Source: an uncultured Butyricicoccus sp. (GTDB taxonomy: Bacteria; Bacillota; Clostridia; Oscillospirales; Butyricicoccaceae). From it: 64,000 nt of DNA. Location of the stretch: positions 1-64,000 of the forward strand of contig CALWBL010000006.1 in the NCBI GenBank assembly GCA_944376065.1, given 5' to 3'. Both the position numbers and the translations under genes were made by a program. Shown piece after piece: positions 16,345 through 25,224 of the stretch (position 1 is the first letter of the stretch; each line of letters starts with the position of its first letter). Below the pieces are notes generated by a model that had not been told where the DNA came from, searched no databases, and worked only from the letters and a program-made list of their open reading frames with translations.

Positions 16345-17382
16345 TTAAACTAAAGTAATACCTTTTTCGCCTGTTGTGATTTCGCCCATAATATAAGCGG
16401 TTTCACCAGTTTCATTTAAAGCTTTGATAGCCTTATCAGCATCACTGGCACTAACAGCGACCATAAGACCAATGCCCATATTAAATGTGTTATACATATC
16501 ACGCTCTGGAATATTTCCAGCTTTTGCAATAACATCAAAAATAGGCAGTACAGGAGCGGCACTCTTGCGGATAACCGCGTGAGTGTTATCCCCCAACATA
16601 CGAGGTATATTTTCATAGAAACCGCCGCCTGTAATATGACTGATGGCTTTAACATCAGCACTAGCAATAAGATTTTGAATTGCCTTTACATAAATCTTAG
16701 TTGGGGTTAAAAGTTCTTCACCAAGGGTTTTTCCTAGCTCTTCTATATATTTCTTTACAGAGTTTTCATCAATGCCAAGAGTTTTACGAACAAGGGAATA
16801 ACCATTTGAGTGTACACCAGAAGATGCAACACCAATTAAAACATCGCCTGCAATCAGTCTGCTGCCATCAATCATTTTTTTCTTATCAACCATACCAACG
16901 GAGAAACCTGCAACATCATATTCATCTTCTGGATAAAAACCAGGCATCTCGGCAGTTTCTCCGCCGATTAAAGCACAACCCGCTTGACGGCAACCCTCAG
17001 TAACACCAGAAACAATGCTTGCCACACGCTCAGGAATATTTTTACCCACAGCGATATAATCAAGGAAAAACAAAGGCTTTGCACCACAGCAAGCGATATC
17101 ATTTACACACATAGCAACCGCATCAATACCAATAGTATCATGCTTATCCATTAAAAAAGCTAGCTTTAGTTTAGTTCCCACACCATCAGTGCCAGATACC
17201 AAAACAGGCTCTTCCATGCCCTTAAAATCCGGCTGGAACAGACCACCAAAACCGCCAAGGCTGCCAATAACCCCTGGAATGAAAGTGCTTTCAACCATGG
17301 GTTTTATAAGTTTTACAGATTCATATCCAGCAACAACGTCTACGCCTGCTGCCTTGTAGCTTTCTGAACGGCTCTCACTCAT
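16345..17382 (-). CDS. purM: Phosphoribosylformylglycinamidine cyclo-ligase (AIR synthetase)
   Basis: 345 residues, normal length. It converts FGAM to AIR with ATP. The motifs [13 protein letters not shown] near residue 65, [46 protein letters not shown], and [15 protein letters not shown] are all present and in order. The start ATG overlaps the purF stop by four bases (ATGA), so translation is coupled. Confidence 0.97.
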   Translation of the reverse strand: MSESRSESYKAAGVDVVAGYESVKLIKPMVESTFIPGVIGSLGGFGGLFQPDFKGMEEPVLVSGTDGVGTKLKLAFLMDKHDTIGIDAVAMCVNDIACCGAKPLFFLDYIAVGKNIPERVASIVSGVTEGCRQAGCALIGGETAEMPGFYPEDEYDVAGFSVGMVDKKKMIDGSRLIAGDVLIGVASSGVHSNGYSLVRKTLGIDENSVKKYIEELGKTLGEELLTPTKIYVKAIQNLIASADVKAISHITGGGFYENIPRMLGDNTHAVIRKSAAPVLPIFDVIAKAGNIPERDMYNTFNMGIGLMVAVSASDADKAIKALNETGETAYIMGEITTGEKGITLV

Positions 17383-18842
17383 AATTCAATCTCACTTTCA
17401 AACATATTTTTGTCCACTTGATTTGGAACTTGCATAGGATACTCACCAGTAAAACACGCATCGCAGAAACCTAGCTTACAATTTAATGCAATACGTCTTG
17501 TAGCCTCAACAGATAAGAAACCTAAGCTATCAACGCCGATAATCTCACGCATTTCTTCAACAGTGCGCTCATGTGCTAATAACTGAGTACGCTCTGGAAT
17601 ATCAGTTCCAAAGAAACAAGGGTGACGGAAAGGCGGAGCAGAAATTCGCATATGTACTTCTTTAGCTCCTGCATCACGAACAAGTTTTACAAGTCTTGCA
17701 CATGTTGTACCGCGGACAATAGAGTCATCAACCATAATAACGCGCTTACCATTTACAGCCTCTCTAAGAGCGTTTAACTTGAGACGAACCGAGCGTTCAC
17801 GCTTAGATTGTCCGGGCTGAATAAAAGTTCTGCCAATATAACGGTTTTTGATAAGACCTACACCATAAGGGATACCAGAGCATTTAGCATAGCCAATAGC
17901 GGCGGGGATACCAGAATCTGGCACACCAATAACAACATCAGCACCTACTGGATGTTCAATAGACAGATATTTACCAGCCTCTTGACGAGCAAGTTCAACA
18001 GATGCACCATCGATTACAGAATCAGGACGAGCAAAGTAAATATATTCAAATACACAAGCAGCAGATTTGCATTTAATTTCACTGTGCAGTGAACGAATTT
18101 CACCGTTTTCAACGATAACAATTTCACCTGGCTCAATATCACGCACAAACTGAGCACCCAGAGCATCTAATGCACACGATTCAGATGCAAAAATTATAGC
18201 TCCATCTGATGTTTTACCCATACAAAGCGGACGCATACCACGAGGGTCACGAGCTGCAATCAGCTTACGAGGTGACATAATACATAGGGAGTATGCACCT
18301 TGAACCACTTTCATGGTATTAAGCACAGCCTCCTCAATAGAGCCACACTTTAGACGCTCACGAACTATAGTATAAACTAAAACTTCGGTATCTGATGTTG
18401 AGCGGAAAATACCACCAGTGGTTTCGATTTCCTTGCGAAGCTCACCAGCATTAACCAAGTTGCCATTATGTGCAACTGCAAGATTACCCTTAATATGAGT
18501 AATAGAAAGAGGCTGGGCATTTTCACGATGTGGGTCGCCTGTTGTGGAATAACGAACATGACCGATAGCCATTTGACCTGCCATGCTATCAAGAATTTGC
18601 TGGTCAAAAACGTCATTTACAAGACCAATATCCTTATGGCACCTGATAACGCCGCGGTTATTTACCGCAATGCCGCAAGCCTCTTGACCTCTGTGCTGAA
18701 GTGCAAAAAGAGCAGTGTAAGCCTCATGAGCAGGACTTAAATTACAGCCTTCGGGAATATAGATACCAAATACACCACATTCCTCATGCACAGCATCAGA
18801 ATCAAATGGGGTGTTATTAAGTTTTTTCATTTTATATTTCAT
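17379..18842 (-). CDS. purF: Amidophosphoribosyltransferase
   Basis: 487 residues. It is the first committed enzyme of purine synthesis: PRPP plus glutamine to PRA. A ~21-residue propeptide ends before Cys22 (EECGVFGIY), the N-terminal nucleophile exposed after processing, as in the Bacillus-type enzyme. Glutaminase motifs include [10 protein letters not shown] and [10 protein letters not shown]. The phosphoribosyltransferase PRPP loop is [13 protein letters not shown]. The C-terminus [18 protein letters not shown] has cysteines for a 4Fe-4S cluster of the oxygen-sensitive type. The gene is between purC and purM and overlaps purM by four bases. Confidence 0.97.
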   Translation of the reverse strand: MKYKMKKLNNTPFDSDAVHEECGVFGIYIPEGCNLSPAHEAYTALFALQHRGQEACGIAVNNRGVIRCHKDIGLVNDVFDQQILDSMAGQMAIGHVRYSTTGDPHRENAQPLSITHIKGNLAVAHNGNLVNAGELRKEIETTGGIFRSTSDTEVLVYTIVRERLKCGSIEEAVLNTMKVVQGAYSLCIMSPRKLIAARDPRGMRPLCMGKTSDGAIIFASESCALDALGAQFVRDIEPGEIVIVENGEIRSLHSEIKCKSAACVFEYIYFARPDSVIDGASVELARQEAGKYLSIEHPVGADVVIGVPDSGIPAAIGYAKCSGIPYGVGLIKNRYIGRTFIQPGQSKRERSVRLKLNALREAVNGKRVIMVDDSIVRGTTCARLVKLVRDAGAKEVHMRISAPPFRHPCFFGTDIPERTQLLAHERTVEEMREIIGVDSLGFLSVEATRRIALNCKLGFCDACFTGEYPMQVPNQVDKNMFESEIEL

Positions 18843-18869
18843 AATATTTAAAATATCCTCTTTTAATAG

Positions 18870-19580
18870 TTACTTACCTGTTAAACGGCGAAGGATTTCT
18901 TCATAAGCCTCCTCAACATTTCCAAGGTCACGACGGAAACGGTCTTTGTCGAGTTTCTCGCCTGTGTCTTTATCCCACAAACGGCAGGTATCCGGAGAGA
19001 TTTCATCGGCTAAAATAATAGTTCCATCGTCCAGCTTGCCAAACTCAAGTTTAAAATCAACCAATGTTACATTTAAAGTATCAAAATAAGCCTTCATAAC
19101 TTCATTTACCTTAAATGCCATCTTCTTAATTGTTTCGATTTCCTCAGCAGTAGCAAGTTTAAGAGCCATAGCATGGTAATCGTTAATCAGTGGGTCGCCG
19201 AGGTCATCATTTTTATATGAAAACTCAACAGTTGGCTGCTCGAAAACAATACCTTCATCAACACCATAACGCTTAGCGAAAGAGCCGGCGGAGATATTAC
19301 GAATAATAACCTCAAGTGGAACAATGGTAACCTTTTTAACAACGGTTTCACGCTCGGAAAGCTGCTCAACAAAGTGGGTAGAAACACCCTGCTTTTCAAG
19401 CAGCTGGAACATATGGTTGCTCATGATATTATTGATAGCACCCTTACCAGCGATAGTGCCTTTTTTCTCACCATTAAAAGCGGTTGCATCGTCCTTATAA
19501 TCTACAATATATAAATTCGCGTCGTCGGTTGCGAAGACTTTCTTTGCCTTTCCCTCGTATAACTGCTCTAGCTTTTGCAT
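18870..19580 (-). CDS. purC: SAICAR synthetase
   Basis: 236 residues from ATG 19580; GGAG lies 10 bases before it, and the ATG three codons upstream is too close to the site. It ligates CAIR with aspartate using ATP. The N-terminal [10 protein letters not shown], then [21 protein letters not shown]-type [15 protein letters not shown] with the conserved Arg, LVDFKLEFG, and [15 protein letters not shown] are all diagnostic. Located between purE and purF. Confidence 0.96.
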   Translation of the reverse strand: MQKLEQLYEGKAKKVFATDDANLYIVDYKDDATAFNGEKKGTIAGKGAINNIMSNHMFQLLEKQGVSTHFVEQLSERETVVKKVTIVPLEVIIRNISAGSFAKRYGVDEGIVFEQPTVEFSYKNDDLGDPLINDYHAMALKLATAEEIETIKKMAFKVNEVMKAYFDTLNVTLVDFKLEFGKLDDGTIILADEISPDTCRLWDKDTGEKLDKDRFRRDLGNVEEAYEEILRRLTGK

Positions 19581-19612
19581 TTTAAACATTCTCCTTTTGA
19601 TATATATTTAAA

Positions 19613-20107
19613 TTAGGCTTGATATTCAGCCTTAATTTTAGCGTCCTTAGCACAAACTTCATCAGCCATATCTTTTTTAAACTGCTCCAACTTTTGTGCA
19701 AGAGCATCATCAGACAGAGCTATCATTTGAGCTGCTAAAATTGCAGCGTTTTCCGCACCATCAATAGCAACACAAGCTACTGGAATACCTTTGGGCATCT
19801 GAACCATAGAAAGCAAACTATCCATACCACCCATAACACTTGTACCCATAGGCACACCAATAACAGGTAAAGTTGTATAAGCTGCAAGCACACCTCCAAG
19901 ATGAGCAGCCTTGCCAGCGGCAGCGATAATAACGCCGAAACCATCATTTTTTGCATTTTTTGCAAGGGTTTCCGCTGCCAGCGGGGTACGATGTGCAGAA
20001 ACGATACGCACTTCAAACGGAATTTCAAATGTTTTAAGTTTGTCTATACATTTGCTCATAACTTTCAAATCACTATCAGAACCCATTACAATACATACCT
20101 TTTTCAT
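19613..20107 (-). CDS. purE: N5-carboxyaminoimidazole ribonucleotide mutase (class I PurE)
   Basis: 164 residues, first structural gene of the operon. It converts N5-CAIR to CAIR. Motif GSDSDLKVM at residues 9-17 and VRIVSAHRTP near residue 37 (catalytic His) are class I signatures; the GKAAHLGGVLAAYTTLPVIGVP segment follows. Class I enzymes normally need PurK, which is not in this operon, so purK should be elsewhere or the organism relies on high CO2. GGAGG lies nine bases before ATG 20107. The leader upstream carries a short ORF and a terminator. Confidence 0.95.
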   Translation of the reverse strand: MKKVCIVMGSDSDLKVMSKCIDKLKTFEIPFEVRIVSAHRTPLAAETLAKNAKNDGFGVIIAAAGKAAHLGGVLAAYTTLPVIGVPMGTSVMGGMDSLLSMVQMPKGIPVACVAIDGAENAAILAAQMIALSDDALAQKLEQFKKDMADEVCAKDAKIKAEYQA

Positions 20108-20143
20108 TGCGAAAATCCTCCAAAACCTAAAATATACTGGTTG

Positions 20144-20183
20144 ACCAAAAAATAAATGCAGGATACAACTGTACCCTGCATTT
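20144..20183 (-). terminator. Terminator/attenuator in the purE leader
   Basis: On the minus strand AAATGCAGG (20183-20175) pairs with CCTGCATTT (20162-20154) across a 12-base loop and is followed by ATTTTTTGG. It lies after the promoter and before purE, so transcription of the whole operon must pass it. Its 5' arm begins three bases after the stop codon of a 27-codon leader ORF. Confidence 0.7.
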
Positions 20184-20186
20184 TGG

Positions 20187-20270
20187 TTATTTGGTTATAA
20201 AAATGCCTGCAAAAGTGCCATGCTTGTAAACATATGTCTGGCTTAGTAAAAAAACGCCTGAACCGAGCAT
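20187..20270 (-). CDS. 27-codon leader ORF upstream of purE
   Basis: ATG 20270 with an AAGGAGG site seven bases upstream opens a 27-residue frame starting MLGSGVFLLSQTY and ending GIFITK, with its TAA at 20189-20187. It starts roughly 40 bases after the predicted promoter and stops immediately before the terminator stem. TGCAGG inside the ORF (20211-20206) repeats part of the terminator's 5' arm and could pair with its 3' arm instead. The ribosome at the stop codon would cover the terminator stem, so translation would favour read-through. The peptide is hydrophobic and has no run of a single amino acid. Function as an attenuator is inference. Confidence 0.55.
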   Translation of the reverse strand: MLGSGVFLLSQTYVYKHGTFAGIFITK

Positions 20271-20313
20271 GATAATGCCTCCTTATGCAGTCAATGTGTT
20301 ATCCATATCCTTT

Positions 20314-20342
20314 ATTTTATCTAGTAATGTTTATTGTTTCAA
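20314..20342 (-). promoter_or_regulatory. Promoter of the purine operon
   Basis: Minus strand TTGAAA (20342-20337), exactly 17 bases, then TAAAAT (20319-20314). It drives the leader ORF, the terminator and purE to the 173-residue gene. No G-box purine-riboswitch core was found in the short leader. The stretch from 20343 to 20419 holds no further feature that I can see. Confidence 0.65.
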
Positions 20343-20419
20343 GCATTTTTATTTGTGTTTTCAAAAATCGTATACTTGCCCAAAAGGAAAGGGGCAATTA
20401 TCACAAGGTTTGTCGTGTT

Positions 20420-22663
20420 CTACTCTTGTCTTTCATATTTTTCTAGTAATTCACATGCAGAGTCGACGTTTTGGCGTTCACGTTTTCTAAGCATCTCGGC
20501 TGTTTGGCGCACTTCATCATCTAAAGCACCAGACACACATTCATCAATGAGCGGTAAAAGCTTGTCAGCCGTTACATCACTAAGCTGTATACAGGTTCGA
20601 CTTCCAATATATTTAAGAAATCCATCTACTTTTATATCGTAGCTCATTCCGATGACAGGAACACCAGCAGCAGCTGAAAACATAAGCGAATGAAGTCTTA
20701 TACCAATAACAGTTTTCATGCGAGCTAGAATACCGATAGTAGTTTCAATAGATTGGCGTTTTGTGACAATATAGTATGGACATTTTAGTTTGCTTCCTAT
20801 CTGCTCTGCGGGCTCTAGGTCTGCTGGATATTCAATAGGCACAAAAAGCGGAATAAGCTCATACTTTTTATAAGCGTATTCAGAAGCCTTAACGATTTCG
20901 TCCATTACATCGTCAAGACCTTTCCATTTTCTAATGCCCAGACCTATATAGTTTTTGTCAAGCGGTATATTACATTCTTCAAACGCTTGATTTACAAGCA
21001 AATCACTTGCAGGCTTTAGTATAATAGTAGGGTCAGCAGAAAGTCTGATATCTGGCTTTACAATGCCCATGCTGTTTAGTTCTCCACGGGATAAATCATC
21101 ACGCAAAGTTATAATATCAACCGAGCGGTTTATAGTTTTAGTTGCATATTTTCTATTGCTTGGCTTATTTATTGGACCAATACCACAACCATACATTATT
21201 ACCTTACAGCCCATACGTTTTGCTTGGTCTAATGTTAGAAGATAGTATCTTAACGAGCGAGTTGAGGTCACGTCCTGCATAAGACTTCCCCCACCATTTA
21301 TATATAGTGCAGATTTATGGAGCCTTCTGAGAATCTGGTCAATTCTAAATGTATAAACGGCATCCGTACGGTAAACAAGTTTTGTTTCAAGGGGTCTCCT
21401 TGACATTACCGTTATTCTACGGTCTGGGTCAATTTCACGCATTTCTTGAACTATTGCCTTTAGTATTGCGTCATCGCCTGAATTACCCTTGCCATAAGCA
21501 CCACAGATAACGATTTCATCACGTTTACATTTTTTGGCACGTTTAAATCGTCTTATTACCAGCTCATAATTTTCAAGCTGTGTTTTACACATAGCTCTAA
21601 GAGAAAATTGACAATCTGCTTTTTCATAAAGGCGTTTTGAAAATAGTTCACGTTTTTCCTTACTTTGTGCAAAAGACAAAATATATTTTGTCAAAGATTG
21701 TATATCCTTTGGTTTAAATATAAATCCGTTTTCACCGCTGTCTATAAGCTCGCTCATTCCGCCAACATCAGAACAGATTGTTGCGCAGCCTTCTCTCACG
21801 CCCTCAAGAATAGAATAAGGAAAAGTTTCAGATACTGATGTTAGCAAATTTATATCCATTGAGGCGAAAAACTTGTCCATTGAAGTAACCCAGCCGCAAA
21901 ATGTAACTCTATCCGCGATACCAAGGGTTTGTGAAAGTTTTTTCAGTGCTTTTTCGTCCTCGCCGTCGCCTGCTAAAAACAGCCTTAAATTAGGTTGCTC
22001 TTTCACCGCTCCTGCAAAGCCACGAATACATGTAAAAATATCTTTTACCGCTGTAAGTCTTGCAGCAATACCACAAAGCACATCATCTGGTGCTATATCT
22101 ACGCCCCATTGCTCTTTTATATACGATATTCTATCAAAATTTTTTATGGGGTCTTTAAAATCCATACCATTATATATAACACACATTTTTTGCGGGTCAA
22201 ATCCGCGTGTTATAAGCGTGCGCGCCATTCTGTCGGCAACCGGCTGATAAAAGTCCATAAATCTGAGTGCTATTGCATTTAAAGTGCCATAAGTGTATTG
22301 TTTTAATGCATTTTCCATATAATCCAAACGATAATCTGAATGTACAGTTGTCATAAGCGGCAGACTATGTTTTTTTGCTCTAACCATTGCACCGACAAGG
22401 TTGGCTTTTGAGCCATGACAATGCATGATTTCGGGTTTAAATTCTTCTATCAGTTTAAGCACCTTATTTCTGCATGTATAAGGATTTACATATTGGAACA
22501 CTTTAACATTAAGCCCCCGTGAGATAGCCTCTCTTGGAAAATCTCCATCACGAAAGCTAACCAGACACACATCATTTTCCTTGCTTAGTGCCTGCACAAG
22601 CGTCATGATATGGGTTTTAGCTCCTCCGACATCGCCTCCGCCCATCATCTGTAATATTCGCAT
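20420..22663 (-). CDS. csaB: Fusion: GT4 glycosyltransferase + CsaB polysaccharide pyruvyl transferase
   Basis: 747 residues, two enzymes in one chain. Residues ~1-375 are a GT-B fold glycosyltransferase: glycine-rich start MMGGGDVGGAKTHIMTL, then GDGEDEKAL and the donor-binding E-x7-E in SETFPYSILEG. From ~385 the chain restarts as CsaB: IVICGAYGKGNSGDDAIL, YINGGGSLMQDVTS, GCGIGPI, and IGIRLHSLMFSAAAGVPVIG near the end. CsaB adds a pyruvate ketal to secondary cell-wall polymer, which anchors SLH-domain proteins. In most species it is a separate ~360-residue protein. GGAGG lies five bases before ATG 22663. It is transcribed alone, divergently from sdaAB. Confidence 0.9.
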   Translation of the reverse strand: MRILQMMGGGDVGGAKTHIMTLVQALSKENDVCLVSFRDGDFPREAISRGLNVKVFQYVNPYTCRNKVLKLIEEFKPEIMHCHGSKANLVGAMVRAKKHSLPLMTTVHSDYRLDYMENALKQYTYGTLNAIALRFMDFYQPVADRMARTLITRGFDPQKMCVIYNGMDFKDPIKNFDRISYIKEQWGVDIAPDDVLCGIAARLTAVKDIFTCIRGFAGAVKEQPNLRLFLAGDGEDEKALKKLSQTLGIADRVTFCGWVTSMDKFFASMDINLLTSVSETFPYSILEGVREGCATICSDVGGMSELIDSGENGFIFKPKDIQSLTKYILSFAQSKEKRELFSKRLYEKADCQFSLRAMCKTQLENYELVIRRFKRAKKCKRDEIVICGAYGKGNSGDDAILKAIVQEMREIDPDRRITVMSRRPLETKLVYRTDAVYTFRIDQILRRLHKSALYINGGGSLMQDVTSTRSLRYYLLTLDQAKRMGCKVIMYGCGIGPINKPSNRKYATKTINRSVDIITLRDDLSRGELNSMGIVKPDIRLSADPTIILKPASDLLVNQAFEECNIPLDKNYIGLGIRKWKGLDDVMDEIVKASEYAYKKYELIPLFVPIEYPADLEPAEQIGSKLKCPYYIVTKRQSIETTIGILARMKTVIGIRLHSLMFSAAAGVPVIGMSYDIKVDGFLKYIGSRTCIQLSDVTADKLLPLIDECVSGALDDEVRQTAEMLRKRERQNVDSACELLEKYERQE

Positions 22664-22771
22664 TATATTCCTCCATCTGTATTCCCTGTCAGATACAGTT
22701 TATTTTCAAGGTCTACCTTATATTATACACGCTTTCCCCTATTCGGTACAATAGAAAGCATATAAAATAGT

Positions 22772-22800
22772 TTGCTTTTACAATTAAAAAACGATATTAT
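22772..22800 (+). promoter_or_regulatory. Promoter of the sdaAB-sdaAA operon
   Basis: TTGCTT (22772-22777), 17 bases, TATTAT (22795-22800), about 30 bases before the start of sdaAB. Confidence 0.55.
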
Positions 22801-22829
22801 AAATTCATATATGGAAAGGACGGCATAAT

Positions 22830-23492
22830 TTGATGAATGTTTTTGATATAATTGGACCTGTTATGATAGGACCATCTAGTTCACATACAGCCGGTGCTGT
22901 AAGACTTGGCAGAGTTGCGTGGAAAATCCTTGGTCAAAAAGCTGTTAAAGCTGATATAGTGCTTTCTGGCTCATTTGCGCAGACATATAAAGGTCATGGC
23001 ACGGATAAAGCTATTATTGCTGGAATAATGGGAATGCATTCACATGATGAGCGAATCCGAAATGCTTTAACGCTTGCCAAAGAAAATTGTTTAAATTTTA
23101 ATTTTAGCCTTATGGATATTCCAGATTCGCACCCAAACACAGCAAGAATTACTTTAACTGGTGAAAATGGTGCTAGCTGCACTATTCAAGGCTCCAGCAT
23201 TGGCGGAGGAAACATACTTGTCACTGAAATCAACTCACTTGAGGTTTCATTTACTGGGCAATATAACACACTTTTGGTACTGCATCATGATAAACCGGGT
23301 ACCATTGCAGCGGTTACAAACTTTATGGCATATTCTGGTCTAAATATTGGAAATTTCAGGCTTTCACGTCCTAAAAAAGGCGGCGAAGCTGTTATGACGA
23401 TTGAAGTAGATGGAGAAGTACCTGATTATTTAATACAAAATCTTCAGATTTTGCCTAATATAATAAATGTAATACTGATTAAAGCTGTTTAA
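22830..23492 (+). CDS. sdaAB: L-serine ammonia-lyase, iron-sulfur-dependent, beta subunit
   Basis: 220 residues. TTG 22830 or the next codon ATG 22833 is the start; AAAGGA lies nine bases before the TTG. Residues 1-75 carry the FDIIGPVMIGPSSSHTAGA motif of the serine dehydratase beta domain; the C-terminal ~75 residues are an ACT domain (TLLVLHHDKPGTIAAVTNFMAY), a possible serine-binding regulatory site. With the alpha subunit it deaminates L-serine to pyruvate and ammonia. The two-gene form is typical of anaerobic Firmicutes. It is followed 13 bases later by sdaAA. Confidence 0.95.
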   Translation: MMNVFDIIGPVMIGPSSSHTAGAVRLGRVAWKILGQKAVKADIVLSGSFAQTYKGHGTDKAIIAGIMGMHSHDERIRNALTLAKENCLNFNFSLMDIPDSHPNTARITLTGENGASCTIQGSSIGGGNILVTEINSLEVSFTGQYNTLLVLHHDKPGTIAAVTNFMAYSGLNIGNFRLSRPKKGGEAVMTIEVDGEVPDYLIQNLQILPNIINVILIKAV

Positions 23493-23505
23493 GAGGTGTA
23501 AATAA

Positions 23506-24384
23506 ATGTTATCCTACAAAAGCATAGATGAACTTTGCAGAAAAGCCACTGAAGAAAAGAAGAAAATTTCAGAAATTGTTTTAAGCGATGAGGCTTTACA
23601 AATGGAACAAAGTGAAGATGAGCTTTTCAGCAGAATGGCTGAAAATTTTAAAATAATGTGTGAGGCTGTAAATGCTGGAAAGCAGCCTGATTTACGCTCT
23701 GCATCTGGTCTTACAGGTGGAGATGCAGCAAAAATGGAAAAATATTCACAAACGGGCGGTTTATGTGGAAGTTTCTTAAATTTAGCTATTATGAGAGCCA
23801 TTGCTGTATCAGAATATAATGCCGCTATGGGTAAAATTGTGGCAGCACCTACTGCTGGCTCCTGCGGAATTTTGCCTGCATGCATAATCTCCATGTTAGA
23901 TGCAGGAAAATGTGACAAAAAACAAGCTATAATGAGCTTATTCACCGCTGGAGCGTTTGGTATGGTCATAGCACAAAACGCAAGTGTTGCTGGTGCTGAG
24001 GGTGGTTGTCAAGCAGAATGTGGTTCAGCAAGTGCAATGGCAGCGGCTGTGCTTGTGGAGCTTTATGGCGGAACACCTGTTCAGTCTGCCCATGCATGTG
24101 CTATGGCAATAAAGAATCAATTAGGGTTAGTATGTGACCCTGTTGCAGGGCTTGTAGAAATCCCATGTATAAAGCGAAATGTATCTGGCACAATGATTGC
24201 GTTTTCATCTGCTGAAATGGCCCTTGCAGGCATTGAAAGCAAGATTCCCGCTGATGAATGTATAATTGCAATGAAACAGGTAGGAGCATCACTTCCATGC
24301 TCACTTAGAGAAACGTCCAATGGTGGTCTTGCAATAACTCCAACAGGGATTAAACTCAAGGAGCAAGTTTTTGGCAGTAAATAA
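23506..24384 (+). CDS. sdaAA: L-serine ammonia-lyase, iron-sulfur-dependent, alpha subunit
   Basis: 292 residues. It holds the catalytic 4Fe-4S cluster; conserved cysteines occur in TAGSCGILPAC, EGGCQAECGSASAM and VCDPVAGLVEIPCIKRN. The N-terminus is a helical arm and the C-terminal end carries LRETSNGGLAITPTG. AAGAGGTG is seven bases before ATG 23506. Cotranscribed with sdaAB. The enzyme is expected to be oxygen-sensitive. Confidence 0.95.
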   Translation: MLSYKSIDELCRKATEEKKKISEIVLSDEALQMEQSEDELFSRMAENFKIMCEAVNAGKQPDLRSASGLTGGDAAKMEKYSQTGGLCGSFLNLAIMRAIAVSEYNAAMGKIVAAPTAGSCGILPACIISMLDAGKCDKKQAIMSLFTAGAFGMVIAQNASVAGAEGGCQAECGSASAMAAAVLVELYGGTPVQSAHACAMAIKNQLGLVCDPVAGLVEIPCIKRNVSGTMIAFSSAEMALAGIESKIPADECIIAMKQVGASLPCSLRETSNGGLAITPTGIKLKEQVFGSK

Positions 24385-24465
24385 TTTTTAATTTTTTAAG
24401 TATAAGCTTTTTAAAAATGGTGATACTATGCTTGTACCCCAAAGGGAGAAAGGCAGGTGAACACC

Positions 24466-24582
24466 ATGTCAAAGAAGAATGACTCACAAAACCAGAAAAA
24501 TGGTATGACTTCTCAGAACAAGAAGAACGGCACCTCTGCACAGAATCAGCAGTCTAATGACGCTATGAATAAGTGTGACTAA
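24466..24582 (+). CDS. 38-residue Asn/Gln/Lys-rich small protein
   Basis: ATG 24466 with AGGCAGGTGA five bases upstream; GTG 24457, with AAAGGGAGAAAGG upstream, would add three residues. The product is built almost wholly of Lys, Asn, Gln, Ser and Met: two imperfect copies of a QNxKNG(T/M)(S)xQN unit (QNQKNGMTSQN and QNKKNGTSAQN) and a C-terminal CD. It is hydrophilic and probably disordered. Clostridia encode similar Asn/Gln-rich miniproteins of unknown role; comparison with small spore proteins is tempting but has no motif behind it. The codons (CAG, AAG, AAC, TCT) differ from the neighbouring genes, resembling a strongly expressed gene. A terminator follows. Confidence 0.65.
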   Translation: MSKKNDSQNQKNGMTSQNKKNGTSAQNQQSNDAMNKCD

Positions 24583-24626
24583 TTTTTTAAAATCGGCTGT
24601 CCAATAGGGTGGCAAAAGAGCAGAAA

Positions 24627-24669
24627 AGCACCGAATCTGTGAATCAAATCGCAAACTCGGTGCTTTTTT
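24627..24669 (+). terminator. Terminator after the 38-residue gene
   Basis: Stem AGCACCGA / TCGGTGCT with a 22-base loop followed by TTTTTC. Confidence 0.65.
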
Positions 24670-24674
24670 CATTT

Positions 24675-25088
24675 TTAAATGGTAAAATCATTAGAAATTA
24701 TGCCATAAAGCTCATTTAATCTTTCATAGCGTTTTTTAAGATATAGCCACCCAAAAAGAGCCTCCAAAGCAGTTGCATGCGAATACTCTGCCCTAGATGC
24801 CGCTTTTGGCACTCCATGTAGTTTTGTATTTCTTGCCCTACGGAAAATATCTTGTTCCTCTTCATTTAGTATAGGCATAATTTTCTGTGCCGCCTGATAC
24901 TGAGCAGATGCACGAACTAATGATACCGTTTTAGTATGCAAACCTTTGGCTGTTTGCATACCATGGCAAACAAGATATGAACGAGTCATTATTTCATAAA
25001 CAGCATCTCCAATATGTGCAAGCCCTAATGATGAAACCTGCAAAAGCTCAGCATCTGACATTTGTGGGTGTAAAAAATCTGTATTCAT
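24675..25088 (-). CDS. mrnC: Mini-ribonuclease III
   Basis: 137 residues. It consists only of an RNase III catalytic domain, without the double-stranded-RNA-binding domain. In Firmicutes it trims 23S rRNA precursor ends. Catalytic block LGLAHIGDAVYEIMTRSYLV with the conserved Asp is near residue 25; the second acidic site is in ATALEALFGWLYL near residue 115. Gene is single, convergent with the 38-residue gene upstream. AAGGGG lies eight bases before ATG 25088. Confidence 0.92.
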   Translation of the reverse strand: MNTDFLHPQMSDAELLQVSSLGLAHIGDAVYEIMTRSYLVCHGMQTAKGLHTKTVSLVRASAQYQAAQKIMPILNEEEQDIFRRARNTKLHGVPKAASRAEYSHATALEALFGWLYLKKRYERLNELYGIISNDFTI

Positions 25089-25224
25089 TTAGAAACCCCT
25101 TAAATTTTTCAAATTATTTCTTTAAATATATAATATCATATTTTAGATATGGTGTATATATGGTACAATAAGCGAGTAATAAAGTCTGGAAATTATATTT
25201 TCCATTGTTAGGAGGTTTAATTTT

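Noticed and set aside
20108-20342. Purine (G-box) or ZTP riboswitch upstream of purE
   Set aside because: The G-box core and the pfl/ZTP conserved segments are not present; the leader is short and mostly filled by the 27-codon ORF.
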